Below, piece after piece: positions 17,388 through 25,186 of a DNA stretch of 64,000 bases. Positions within the stretch are counted from its first letter, which is position 1. Each line of letters begins with the position of its first letter. This DNA is from Pyrinomonadaceae bacterium (GTDB lineage: Bacteria; Acidobacteriota; Blastocatellia; Pyrinomonadales; Pyrinomonadaceae). The position numbers and the translations under genes are program-made. The notes below the pieces were generated by a model. That model worked only from the letters and a program-made list of their open reading frames with translations. It ran no database searches and was not told the DNA's origin. The DNA is taken from NCBI GenBank assembly GCA_021228405.1, contig JAJQRF010000002.1, positions 682,001-746,000 on the forward strand, in the 5' to 3' direction.

Positions 17388-18605
17388 TCAATTTACATTC
17401 GCAGAGGATTTATGCTCAAGTTCCTTTCCGTTTTCGTCGACGGCGACGATCTTCCATTTTAGTTGTTTGGACACGGCAAGCTGACGAATAAAGGACGGCA
17501 GTTGGTATTGTTTGACGGTCGGCAAAACTATGGCGGAAAAGATTTTTTTATTCGTTTCATCTTCGATCTCGACGCGGTAAAATCTGGCGTTTTCGCTTAG
17601 ATTCCAACGTAAAATGATCGGCAAAAGGTGATTTTCAGCCTCATTTGCGCCGAAATTTGTTTGCGTGATCTGCCGGATTTCCGTGTTGCTTGAATTGCCG
17701 ACGTAATAACGCAAAGTCGGCATCGAAAATCCGGCAACCGCACCGGTCGGAATCGTATTTCCGCCGATATTTGAAGACGAGTTCGGCGCGTCGGACGCTT
17801 CGACGCGAAACAGTAAAATATACATTCCCTCGATGGTTTTATCGATTCGCCAATTTTCGGGTCCGGGCAAAACATATTTTCCGCCCGGCGGCAGATTGAC
17901 GTTGAAACGGCTCAAAAGCGTATAACGCCGTTGCATTCCGCGTTCTTCGGGCGTGAGTGCGGCTTCGCTCAAAAGATCGCGGCTGTCGGGCAATTCTTCG
18001 CCCGGTTTGACGATTTCCCAGCGTCCCTTCAATCTTCCCGTTCCCGTGTAGCGAATTTCCGCCGTGATCTTCGGCAGTTTTTCGTTCGATTTGATAAACG
18101 GCACGACCTTTTCGCCGTCCTGCCAATTCAGTTTAACGGTCGTCAGCGAAAACGGAACACCCGCACCGTTTCCGCTCAGACGAATCGTGACGGGCACGAA
18201 TTGATCGGGATTTCCGTTCGTGCCGATAAAATGTTTGACGTAGAAAAAGCGCGAATCATTGCCGTTTACCGCGTCCGTGTAAGCGCGTCGCGCTACGGTC
18301 GGCGTGATCGACATAATATCAGTGTAGCGCGTCCCGTTTAATCTCGATTGGTCGTAACGCGAAGGAAGAACGCCGAAAATCGTCGCCGGATCGCACCGAA
18401 AACCGAGTTGCGGCGCGGCGGAAACGATTTCACCGCACCACGTCGCGTCGGTAGGCTGTAAATCGACGATGTTGCCGAACGTCAGATACGCGCTCGTCGC
18501 GCCCTGCGAGTAAGCCGTGATATTATCGGGCGCAACCGTTACTTGCGCTGATGAAAACAGCGAAAAAGTTAAGACAAAAAATGCGATTGAAATAATTTTG
18601 TTCAT
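17388..18605 (-). CDS. Exported beta-rich protein of unknown function
   Basis: 405 residues with a signal peptide (cleavage near SSAQ, about residue 20). The mature protein is rich in predicted beta strands; the C-terminal part (LLPIILRWNLSENARFYRVEIED ... QLKWKIVAVDENGKELE) reads like a fibronectin III-like module. Two cysteines (WCGEIV, FRCDP) could form a disulphide. I do not recognise the family. It is the last gene of the leftward operon of the CHAT cluster, separated from the beta-barrel gene by a 107-base gap holding an inverted repeat. Confidence 0.7.
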   Translation of the reverse strand: MNKIISIAFFVLTFSLFSSAQVTVAPDNITAYSQGATSAYLTFGNIVDLQPTDATWCGEIVSAAPQLGFRCDPATIFGVLPSRYDQSRLNGTRYTDIMSITPTVARRAYTDAVNGNDSRFFYVKHFIGTNGNPDQFVPVTIRLSGNGAGVPFSLTTVKLNWQDGEKVVPFIKSNEKLPKITAEIRYTGTGRLKGRWEIVKPGEELPDSRDLLSEAALTPEERGMQRRYTLLSRFNVNLPPGGKYVLPGPENWRIDKTIEGMYILLFRVEASDAPNSSSNIGGNTIPTGAVAGFSMPTLRYYVGNSSNTEIRQITQTNFGANEAENHLLPIILRWNLSENARFYRVEIEDETNKKIFSAIVLPTVKQYQLPSFIRQLAVSKQLKWKIVAVDENGKELEHKSSANVN

Positions 18606-18622
18606 AAAACATAAACCCGATC

Positions 18623-18707
18623 GGAACGCGGATTAGGCATATGTTCAGTGATCTGTTTATGCGGATTTATCCCTGTAAATTCGCCCGATCTGCTAAATCC
18701 GCGTTCC
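18623..18707. repeat. Inverted repeat in the leftward operon of the CHAT cluster
   Basis: Arms GGAACGCGGATT (18623-18634) and AATCCGCGTTCC (18696-18707), 12 bp, perfect, with a 61-base centre that repeats short GATCTG and CGGATTTA words. It fills the gap between the beta-barrel gene and the exported-protein gene. Confidence 0.8.
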
Positions 18708-18712
18708 AATTC

Positions 18713-20974
18713 CTAAAAGAAATTAAAAGTCATTCCCGCCGTCATAATTCGCGTTTGCGTGCGTAAATTCAACTCGTTGACAAAGTCACGGTTTCGCGCA
18801 AAAGTGTCGGCAAAACGCGCAAAAGCCTGCATTCCGAATTTTCTGAATTTGCTTTTTTCGACGCTGAAATTATAGGCAAACTGCACATCGTAATTGACGT
18901 TTCGATTGCTGTTCGTCCGCGCCTTATCGTTTGCGAGAGAGTTTGAAAAATTTCCCGCAAACGTCGCGCCTTTGAACGGTTGCCAGTTTGCACCGAACGT
19001 TAAAGTCTGGTTTTGATTGATCGTATTTTGCTCGAAATTGCGCTGGCTGTCGAAATTTATTCCGACGTTGAAACTTAGTATTTCCAAAGGATTTACGCCA
19101 AAAGTTAAGCCGTGAACCCAGCCGAGTTGATCGGCATTTTCGCTTCCTGTTTGGCGGTTGTCGGCAAACGAGCGGTTGTATGTATATTCAGCCGTAAATT
19201 TTTTGAATTGCCACGCCGAACTGAAAGTTTGATTTGCGCTGACGAGATCGGGAATCGTCGAAATATCGATCTCAAAACCGCCGCCGACAGGAATTCCCGC
19301 GCCGAAATTTCGCGTGCGGTCAAAGCTGTAGCCGATGCGCGGCAAAAACGGTGACGGCTTTTCACTTTTTTTCAGCAAAGCCGCGATCGGGAAAGCGACC
19401 GAAAAACGATTTGAGCGGGTCAGCGATTTAAGAATCGACGGCACGTTTCGCAAATTGTCGTTTGAACGTGCGTGTCCGGCTTGAAAAGTGACCTCGCCGA
19501 TTGAACCGTCGAGTGAATAATCGTGCGAAAATTTATCCGCATTTGCCGACGCGCCGAGCGACCTGTAAAGCGGTTCGACAAATTCGTATTTAAAGGTGAA
19601 TGTTAGATTTAAGTTATTTGTTTCCGACAATTTCAAATCCCTGAACATCTGATAACTCGCTTCCGCATAATGCGCCGAACGCGTCGTTGCAGAAAGCGCG
19701 ATGGCGTTTCCGTCGGGGTCGAGCGTCGTGTCCTGCGGATTAAAAAATTGGCTCAAAGCATAGCCGAATTCGAGTTTGAAACGTTCGGATTTGTCGCTCG
19801 TTAAAAAGCGCAGACCGAACCCTCGGCTTTGTTCGGCATCGACTATGCGTCCCTCGGAAACGCCGTTCAAAGCCTGCAAATATCCGTTAAAACCCGAAAT
19901 TTCGAGCCGCATTGCGCTTTGCCTTTTCGGGAAAAATTCGATTCCGAGCGTTGCGCCTTGCATCTGGTGACGAATTTTTCCGAGTCCGAAAAAATTGCCG
20001 AAACCGAGAATACTCGTTCCGTTCAAAATTCCCGCCGTCACGTCAAAGCGTTTATTTATCGGAATGTTGAACGACAAACCGCGGCTCGAAAAACTGCTGA
20101 CAAGATGCCGATTGTTGCCGAAGGAAGTGTGTCCGAGCGAAAACTTCGCATTTCCGACCTGAAAATTTGCGAGGTAACTCGAAAGATCGATGTCGTGAGC
20201 TTTTCTGCCTAAAGTGCCGAACTGCAAAGTTTCAGGTTTGAACGAAGAACCGGCGAAATCGAAATTCGATTCGCTACTGAAATTTTTGAATTTGACTTCG
20301 TTTTTGAGCGAACCTGCAAATGTCCAATCATTAAAAGTTGCGCGTTCGTCCGGACGCGCTTCGATTGGAAAACTCGACTGAAAAGGTTGTGACTTCATCG
20401 AAATAGTAAACGACGGCAGAAAATTGAAAACATTGGTTTTCGCAGTTTCTTGCGATGTTTCGGAAGATTGTTCGTCGGGTTTTGAAGTTTCGGTTTCTTT
20501 TTTTACTGAACTGTTTGAATTTTCGGAGTTTAACCCATCTGCCGCCGCCGGTTCTGACTTTGGGTTTTCAGAGTTTAATTCAGCCGCTGGTGTCGGTAGT
20601 TCTAAAACTAATGAAAAACGCGCCAGTTCATTCCAATTTCCGTTCGGCTCGACGGAAAAAACAGTCAGAGTTGAATTTCCAGACGGTAAAGGTAAAAGTT
20701 TTGAATTATAAACGAAGCGGTTTCCGTTTTGCGCGAGAAGATTGGAAACGTCCGTTTCATCAATTGTCACGGAAATTTTTTCGGTCGGTTTCAAATCCCT
20801 GTTTATCAGCAATTCGATTGCTGTTGTCGGAGAAACGGCTTTATCCGCCCGGAAGTTTGCAGTCACTTTCAGAGTTTCGTCCGCCGTTTGTGCAAAGGAA
20901 ATATTCTGCCGCGCAAATGCCGTGAAAATTAGCAGAACAAGTAGACCGCTCGAAATTTTCCAAATGCTTTTCAT
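18713..20974 (-). CDS. Outer-membrane beta-barrel protein with periplasmic N-domain
   Basis: 753 residues. A signal peptide (cleavage near SFAQ, about residue 29) is followed by a small beta-sandwich (about 30-130, LKVTANFRADKAVSPTTAIELLI ... ISVTIDETD), a Ser/Glu/Pro-rich linker (about 135-180) and a long C-terminal region of alternating aromatic strands. It ends in MTAGMTFNFF; a terminal phenylalanine is the usual barrel assembly signal. It has no TonB box or plug, so it is more likely a porin-like or secretion barrel than a TonB receptor. It follows the 208-residue gene by 23 bases and is probably cotranscribed. It is the only evident outer-membrane component of the CHAT cluster. Confidence 0.75.
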   Translation of the reverse strand: MKSIWKISSGLLVLLIFTAFARQNISFAQTADETLKVTANFRADKAVSPTTAIELLINRDLKPTEKISVTIDETDVSNLLAQNGNRFVYNSKLLPLPSGNSTLTVFSVEPNGNWNELARFSLVLELPTPAAELNSENPKSEPAAADGLNSENSNSSVKKETETSKPDEQSSETSQETAKTNVFNFLPSFTISMKSQPFQSSFPIEARPDERATFNDWTFAGSLKNEVKFKNFSSESNFDFAGSSFKPETLQFGTLGRKAHDIDLSSYLANFQVGNAKFSLGHTSFGNNRHLVSSFSSRGLSFNIPINKRFDVTAGILNGTSILGFGNFFGLGKIRHQMQGATLGIEFFPKRQSAMRLEISGFNGYLQALNGVSEGRIVDAEQSRGFGLRFLTSDKSERFKLEFGYALSQFFNPQDTTLDPDGNAIALSATTRSAHYAEASYQMFRDLKLSETNNLNLTFTFKYEFVEPLYRSLGASANADKFSHDYSLDGSIGEVTFQAGHARSNDNLRNVPSILKSLTRSNRFSVAFPIAALLKKSEKPSPFLPRIGYSFDRTRNFGAGIPVGGGFEIDISTIPDLVSANQTFSSAWQFKKFTAEYTYNRSFADNRQTGSENADQLGWVHGLTFGVNPLEILSFNVGINFDSQRNFEQNTINQNQTLTFGANWQPFKGATFAGNFSNSLANDKARTNSNRNVNYDVQFAYNFSVEKSKFRKFGMQAFARFADTFARNRDFVNELNLRTQTRIMTAGMTFNFF

Positions 20975-20997
20975 CGCTTTTACCCTTCTTAGAAACT

Positions 20998-21624
20998 TTA
21001 TTTTGAGATCGTCAGCTTGTATTCAAATTTATTTACGACGCTGTCGGCATCGATGCGAACCTGCACGAGATGACCTTTTACGCCCGTCACCGTTTTCGTG
21101 ATTTCCTGTCCTTCGTTGTCGTTTCCTTTATCGAATTCGACCTGCGCGAGCTTGGTCGTTTTCCCTTTTTCGTCAACTTTGCAAATAATCACGTCGGCTT
21201 GCGCCTTTCCTTCTATTTTTTTGACTTTGACGGTCACGTTGTCTTTATCGATGGGTGCGGCGGAAATGAAAACGCGGCTGAAGGCGCTGACGACCGAACC
21301 GCTTTGAGCCTTTCCCCATTCGATGCGCCGCGGTCCGATCGTCCAGCGTCCGTTGTCGGCATTGGCATTGAAAAACTTGACCATCGCTTCGGCGGCTTCC
21401 GCATATTTTCCGGCGTTTTTGATGCAGGTCAGCGTTGCGGGCAATGCCACGCCGCCCGTGCCGGCGTTTACGCCGACGACACAGCCCGTCGCAATCGCAA
21501 CTTCACCCCATTTTTTATAAAGATCGCCGAAAACCTGTGCGCCTGACTTGCAATTATCTTGCGCGAAAATGCGCGAACACAGCGCAAACATAAAAAACAT
21601 CGTCATTAAAGATTTGATTTTCAT
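20998..21624 (-). CDS. Exported protein, paralogue of its upstream neighbour
   Basis: 208 residues with a signal peptide (cleavage near IFAQ). The C-terminal half is clearly related to that of the next gene upstream: IDKDNVTVKVKKIEG, CKVDEKGKTTKLAQVEFDKG, VTGVKGHLVQVRIDADSVV, KFEYKLTISK align with VDKDSVKIELNKLDG, CTVDENGTMKRLGTINFDEN, VTGVQGKILRIDIHSFGGV, KFKYTLKTS. It resembles a small beta-sandwich such as a pre-peptidase C-terminal domain. The N-terminal half is helical and Gly/Ala-rich with three or four cysteines. The function is unknown. It sits directly upstream of the barrel gene. Confidence 0.75.
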   Translation of the reverse strand: MKIKSLMTMFFMFALCSRIFAQDNCKSGAQVFGDLYKKWGEVAIATGCVVGVNAGTGGVALPATLTCIKNAGKYAEAAEAMVKFFNANADNGRWTIGPRRIEWGKAQSGSVVSAFSRVFISAAPIDKDNVTVKVKKIEGKAQADVIICKVDEKGKTTKLAQVEFDKGNDNEGQEITKTVTGVKGHLVQVRIDADSVVNKFEYKLTISK

Positions 21625-21660
21625 CGTTTTTTCTTCTTCTATTTATTGAAAATCGAAAAG

Positions 21661-21702
21661 AAAAAGCGCGGATTTTGATTATTGACGGCATCCGCGCTTT
21701 TT
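21661..21702 (-). terminator. Terminator hairpin between the paralogue genes
   Basis: Perfect 13-bp arms, 21661-21673 with 21690-21702 (core AAAAAGCGCGGAT), T-run on the minus strand. It lies inside the leftward run and would uncouple the upstream two genes from the barrel genes, or attenuate them. Confidence 0.75.
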
Positions 21703-21713
21703 GTCGGCTGTCC

Positions 21714-22322
21714 TTAGCTCGTTTTGAGAGTGTATTTAAATTTCTTCGCCACACCACCGAAGCTATGAATGTCGATTCGCAGAATCTTGCCCTGAACGCC
21801 CGTGACGGTCGCGTTTTTCGCGCCTGTGTCGTTGTTTTCATCAAAGTTGATCGTGCCGAGGCGTTTCATCGTTCCGTTTTCGTCAACCGTGCAGATTTTA
21901 ACCAGCGCACCGTTTCCGCCATCGAGCTTATTGAGTTCGATCTTCACTGAATCTTTATCGACCGGCGCGCCCGTTTGAAATCCGCGATTTGCTCCTGCGA
22001 CGAGATTTCCGTTTTGCGTTTCACCGACAAATAAAATGCGATCGCCCGGTCCGAAACGATTATCTTTTCCGAGGGCTTTCATAATCGGCAGAATTTTGTT
22101 GTAAGTATTTGAAATAAAACACGCTTTGCGTTGCTCGGTGCCATCGGAAAGCTGTTTTTTGCATTGTTCGTCAAAGGCTTCAAACGCCTTTTTGATGCCC
22201 GGCAAATTGTCCGATTCGCACTCTGCACACGAAGCCGAACGCTCCATTGACGGAATAAATCCGAAACCTGAAGCGACCGCCATCGCTAAACCGAAGATTG
22301 ATGTAATTACTAATTTTTTCAT
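21714..22322 (-). CDS. Exported cysteine-containing protein, paralogue of its downstream neighbour
   Basis: 202 residues with a signal peptide. The N-terminal half has several cysteines (SCAECES, EQCKKQL, KACFIS) and is probably helical; the C-terminal beta-sandwich-like half is homologous to that of the 20998-21624 protein. AAGGAG stands upstream of the ATG. The tandem pair, alike only in the C-terminal domain, suggests a shared binding module with different N-terminal partners. It is followed by a strong terminator hairpin. Confidence 0.75.
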   Translation of the reverse strand: MKKLVITSIFGLAMAVASGFGFIPSMERSASCAECESDNLPGIKKAFEAFDEQCKKQLSDGTEQRKACFISNTYNKILPIMKALGKDNRFGPGDRILFVGETQNGNLVAGANRGFQTGAPVDKDSVKIELNKLDGGNGALVKICTVDENGTMKRLGTINFDENNDTGAKNATVTGVQGKILRIDIHSFGGVAKKFKYTLKTS

Positions 22323-22335
22323 TTTTATATGCTCC

Positions 22336-22737
22336 TTAAATTGTTTGTTTTGATTGTCTTGAAAGAACGGCAGAAACCTTTGCGCTTATTTTTTTGATCG
22401 AAGCCGAAGGGTGATTGCCGACGGTTTTGACGGACGGAATCTCGACCCGAACGGAAACCGAATTTTTTACAGCAGTCCGTTTTTCGTTCAAAACCGTTCC
22501 GTCCGCATAAACCGCAGAAATAAACAGATTGAAAGATTCTATTTTTTCCTTTTGAAGCGGATCGACGCGCCAGAGAATCTCGATCACCGTTTTCGATTCG
22601 TCGCGGTCGGAAAGTCCTATTTCCCTTATCTCAATAACCTCGACCGGAATATCCAAAGCGGTTTTGGCATTGGCGCGGGTTTGATTTATGGTTAATAGCA
22701 ACCCGCACAAACAGAAATAAAATAAAATTTTTCGCAT
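22336..22737 (-). CDS. Exported small beta-rich protein
   Basis: 133 residues from the ATG at 22737, which is preceded by AAGGA; a longer upstream frame lacks a signal peptide at its start. Signal peptide with cleavage near ANA. The mature part (IPVEVIEIREIGLSDRDESKTVIEIL, FNLFISAVYADGTVLNEKRT) looks like one beta-sandwich domain. The family is not recognised. It is the first gene of the leftward operon, 13 bases before the next, and divergent from the gene at 22949. Confidence 0.7.
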   Translation of the reverse strand: MRKILFYFCLCGLLLTINQTRANAKTALDIPVEVIEIREIGLSDRDESKTVIEILWRVDPLQKEKIESFNLFISAVYADGTVLNEKRTAVKNSVSVRVEIPSVKTVGNHPSASIKKISAKVSAVLSRQSKQTI

Positions 22738-22918
22738 CGTATTTTTCCTTACAAAATTGCCGCTGAATTTTGCAGTCGGCTTTGTCGAACAGTTTCGAGT
22801 TTGCCGCAAGGAAAAAAACGTTTGCGTGTGATTTTGTGAATTCCGAAAATGCCACGCTGAAAATTTAGAATTTTAACTACTATGTTTTTAGAGGGTTTCG
22901 GGTTTTTGCACTTACGCT

Positions 22919-22953
22919 GAGTCTGGAATTTGGAATCTGAAATCTGGAATGAT
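22919..22953. repeat. Heptanucleotide word repeat containing a start codon
   Basis: GAGTCTG, GAATTTG, GAATCTG, AAATCTG, GAATGAT in unbroken 7-base steps. The ATG at 22949 is part of the fifth word, and there is no Shine-Dalgarno sequence. The same words occur at 5644-5670. Confidence 0.8.
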
Positions 22954-25069
22954 GATGGCGCAGGAAAATTTCAAAGATGAATGGCTCGATCGTGCATTTC
23001 GGCTCGCTTTTTTCCTGCACGGCAACCGCGAAACGGCGAAAAAAATCGCCGCGAGCGCGATGTCGAAGCTCGAAGCGGCTTCAAACGCGCAATTCAAACG
23101 CTATTACTATAACCCGACGGGACGCGCCGAAAATTCACGTGCTGCGCGAAGCCGCGTTTCGTTAAACGATTTGCAGCTTTTACAGCGTTTGGTTTTTGTC
23201 GAATCGGAAATTTTCGAGCGCGAAAATGAAGCGAGCGAACAAAATCTGCTGAAGTTTTTCATTAAACATCTCGTGCGCATCTCACTGAAAAGAAATTCGT
23301 TTTACGTCGCGCTCGGCGTTTCGCGCATTTTGCACAATTATGGAACGGCTGACGCGATGGAGATTTACAACGTCATCATTCAAGACCCGGAACGCGTTCA
23401 CGACGATTATTATTACCGTTCGCGCAAAGGCGTTTTGATGAAGGAATTAAAAGCGCGTTTCGGAGAGATTTTGCAGATCGTCAAAGTAAATCGCGGCGAA
23501 GAACGCTTTGAAGCAAAAACCGACAATGAAAATCTGCGCGAAATCGCTTATGAATCGCTGAAAACATTCATTCCCTGGAACAGTTCCTGCGCGATTCCCG
23601 ACAAATTCAACCCTTTTAACGACATCATTAAGGCTTTTTATTTCGACAAAAAAGACCCTGACGAAGAACATCGGATCGAAGTTAACCGGATTCACGCCGC
23701 GCTCGATCCCGAATGTTTTGCGCGTCTAATAAATTCCTTGAATTTGCCTGCATCTGAAGAAAAAATGGAGATTCCCAAATTTATGCTGACCGAAAATCAA
23801 ACGAATTTTGACGAAAACGATTGGCACGATCCGCCAAGTCTGCAAACCGACGAATTGAAGCAAATAAAGGAAATTCTTGCCTCGCAAGCGGAAAGCCGCA
23901 AGGCAATGAGCGCGGGATTTTTGCGCGTCGTCACTGACGGAGAAACGCTTTCGGAAATAAATCTCGCCAAAACCGGTTCGGTCAGTTTAAGTTTGGACGA
24001 ATCGGCGGAAGTGATCGAGGTTTACAGTCAAAACGAAACGCTTCTTGCCGCGCATCTTTTGAGTTTTGCGGAGCTGCAAAACGGCGATTTTTCCGATTCT
24101 CTAACGCTCGAAAAAGGTCAAAAAATAACTTTCAGTTTCGCGCCTGTTTTGAACAGATACGGCGAACCCGAAAAAGTAAATCTGGTCGTAAGCTATGCTG
24201 AAACACAAATTTTCAGACGTTTCGCACTCAAGTTGCTTCGCGCCAAATTTGCTTTCGGCAATTTATTAAACCGACCGTTTCTGAAACCTGTGCCGGCATT
24301 CGGTTTGATCTTGCTTATGCTGACTTTCGGATGGCTCGTTTTCAGAAATTCAGCCGAAAAACGTGAACAATTCGCGGCGAATCCACCGAAAGCGGAAATG
24401 CCCGAAAATAATTTCCCGCAAGATAAATTACCGAAAAGTGAAGAGCAAATTGTTGCACCAAATACAAATTCCGCGCCGAAAAATGATAAACCGGTCTTGC
24501 CGAAACAGGAAAAACAAGTTGATTTTGCAGTAAACAGATCACCGAAACGCGAATCGAAAAAAGAAATTCCTGTGAAGGAACCGCAAACGCAAATTGCAAA
24601 CAACAATCTGCGCAAGGAGGAAACCGACGAAAACGGAATTTTGCGGCTTCCGCTGCGGGAAAAAGTAAGATCGGAATCTCAGCAAAGGATTTACGGCGAC
24701 AGAAACGGCGATAAAAAACTGACCGGTCTGACGCTGAATGAAATAACTTCGATCTACATTGACATTTCAGGCGATGAAAATTTAAGTAAAGAAATCATCG
24801 AAAAAGTTTCCGCCGAATTTGCGAAATCGGGAAAATTTACGGTTGTTAACGATAAGGAAACAGCCGACGGAAGATTGAAAATTCAGATTCGCCGTGAAAC
24901 CGAAGGTGAGATGAGTGAAGCGAGTGTCACAGCGGTCGTGCGTTTGATAAATGCGAAAGGTTTTGTCGTTTATCCGAACCGGAAAGGGATTTCGGGTTGG
25001 AAATATGTCGGCGCGGTCGGAAAAATTCCGGCGCGAATCGCTTCCGATCTGTCGAAAGCGAAAAAATAA
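22949..25069 (+). CDS. Membrane-anchored protein with faintly sigma-like N-terminus, CHAT-cluster partner
   Basis: 706 residues with no signal peptide. The N-terminal 270 residues are cytoplasmic and helical; LDRAFRLAFFLHGNRETAKK resembles ECF sigma region 2, but the promoter-binding half is not recognisable. About 315-420 looks like a beta-sandwich. One membrane helix follows at about 450-466 (FGLILLMLTFGWLVF), then a Pro/Lys/Glu-rich linker and a C-terminal domain (about 610-706: LSKEIIEKVSAEFAKSGKFTVVNDKETADGRLKIQI) like periplasmic CsgG/DUF4136-type domains. Three ATGs start in a row at 22949, 22952 and 22955, in a heptanucleotide repeat with no ribosome-binding site. It is divergent from the exported-protein operon and followed by the CHAT gene. 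It could link a periplasmic signal to the cytoplasm; that is inference. Confidence 0.75.
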   Translation: MMMAQENFKDEWLDRAFRLAFFLHGNRETAKKIAASAMSKLEAASNAQFKRYYYNPTGRAENSRAARSRVSLNDLQLLQRLVFVESEIFERENEASEQNLLKFFIKHLVRISLKRNSFYVALGVSRILHNYGTADAMEIYNVIIQDPERVHDDYYYRSRKGVLMKELKARFGEILQIVKVNRGEERFEAKTDNENLREIAYESLKTFIPWNSSCAIPDKFNPFNDIIKAFYFDKKDPDEEHRIEVNRIHAALDPECFARLINSLNLPASEEKMEIPKFMLTENQTNFDENDWHDPPSLQTDELKQIKEILASQAESRKAMSAGFLRVVTDGETLSEINLAKTGSVSLSLDESAEVIEVYSQNETLLAAHLLSFAELQNGDFSDSLTLEKGQKITFSFAPVLNRYGEPEKVNLVVSYAETQIFRRFALKLLRAKFAFGNLLNRPFLKPVPAFGLILLMLTFGWLVFRNSAEKREQFAANPPKAEMPENNFPQDKLPKSEEQIVAPNTNSAPKNDKPVLPKQEKQVDFAVNRSPKRESKKEIPVKEPQTQIANNNLRKEETDENGILRLPLREKVRSESQQRIYGDRNGDKKLTGLTLNEITSIYIDISGDENLSKEIIEKVSAEFAKSGKFTVVNDKETADGRLKIQIRRETEGEMSEASVTAVVRLINAKGFVVYPNRKGISGWKYVGAVGKIPARIASDLSKAKK

Positions 25070-25072
25070 ATT

Positions 25073-25116
25073 CGCTTTCATAATTTTTTCAGAAAAATCT
25101 CAGGATTTTCTAAAGA
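25073..25116 (-). promoter_or_regulatory. 11-bp-phased operator, site 1 (CHAT promoter)
   Basis: Read on the minus strand: TCTTTAGAAAA, TCCTGAGATTT, TTCTGAAAAAA, TTATGAAAGCG in exact 11-base steps, the last three with TGA at positions 4-6. The same first unit and phasing occur at 52782-52836 and 54730-54784. It lies 70 bases upstream of the CHAT start. Confidence 0.75.
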
Positions 25117-25186
25117 TTAGAGAAGGTTTTTTTCATTAAGCTAATTTCATCGATGCGGTAAAGTTCGCCGTTTAAGGAGTTTAGAG

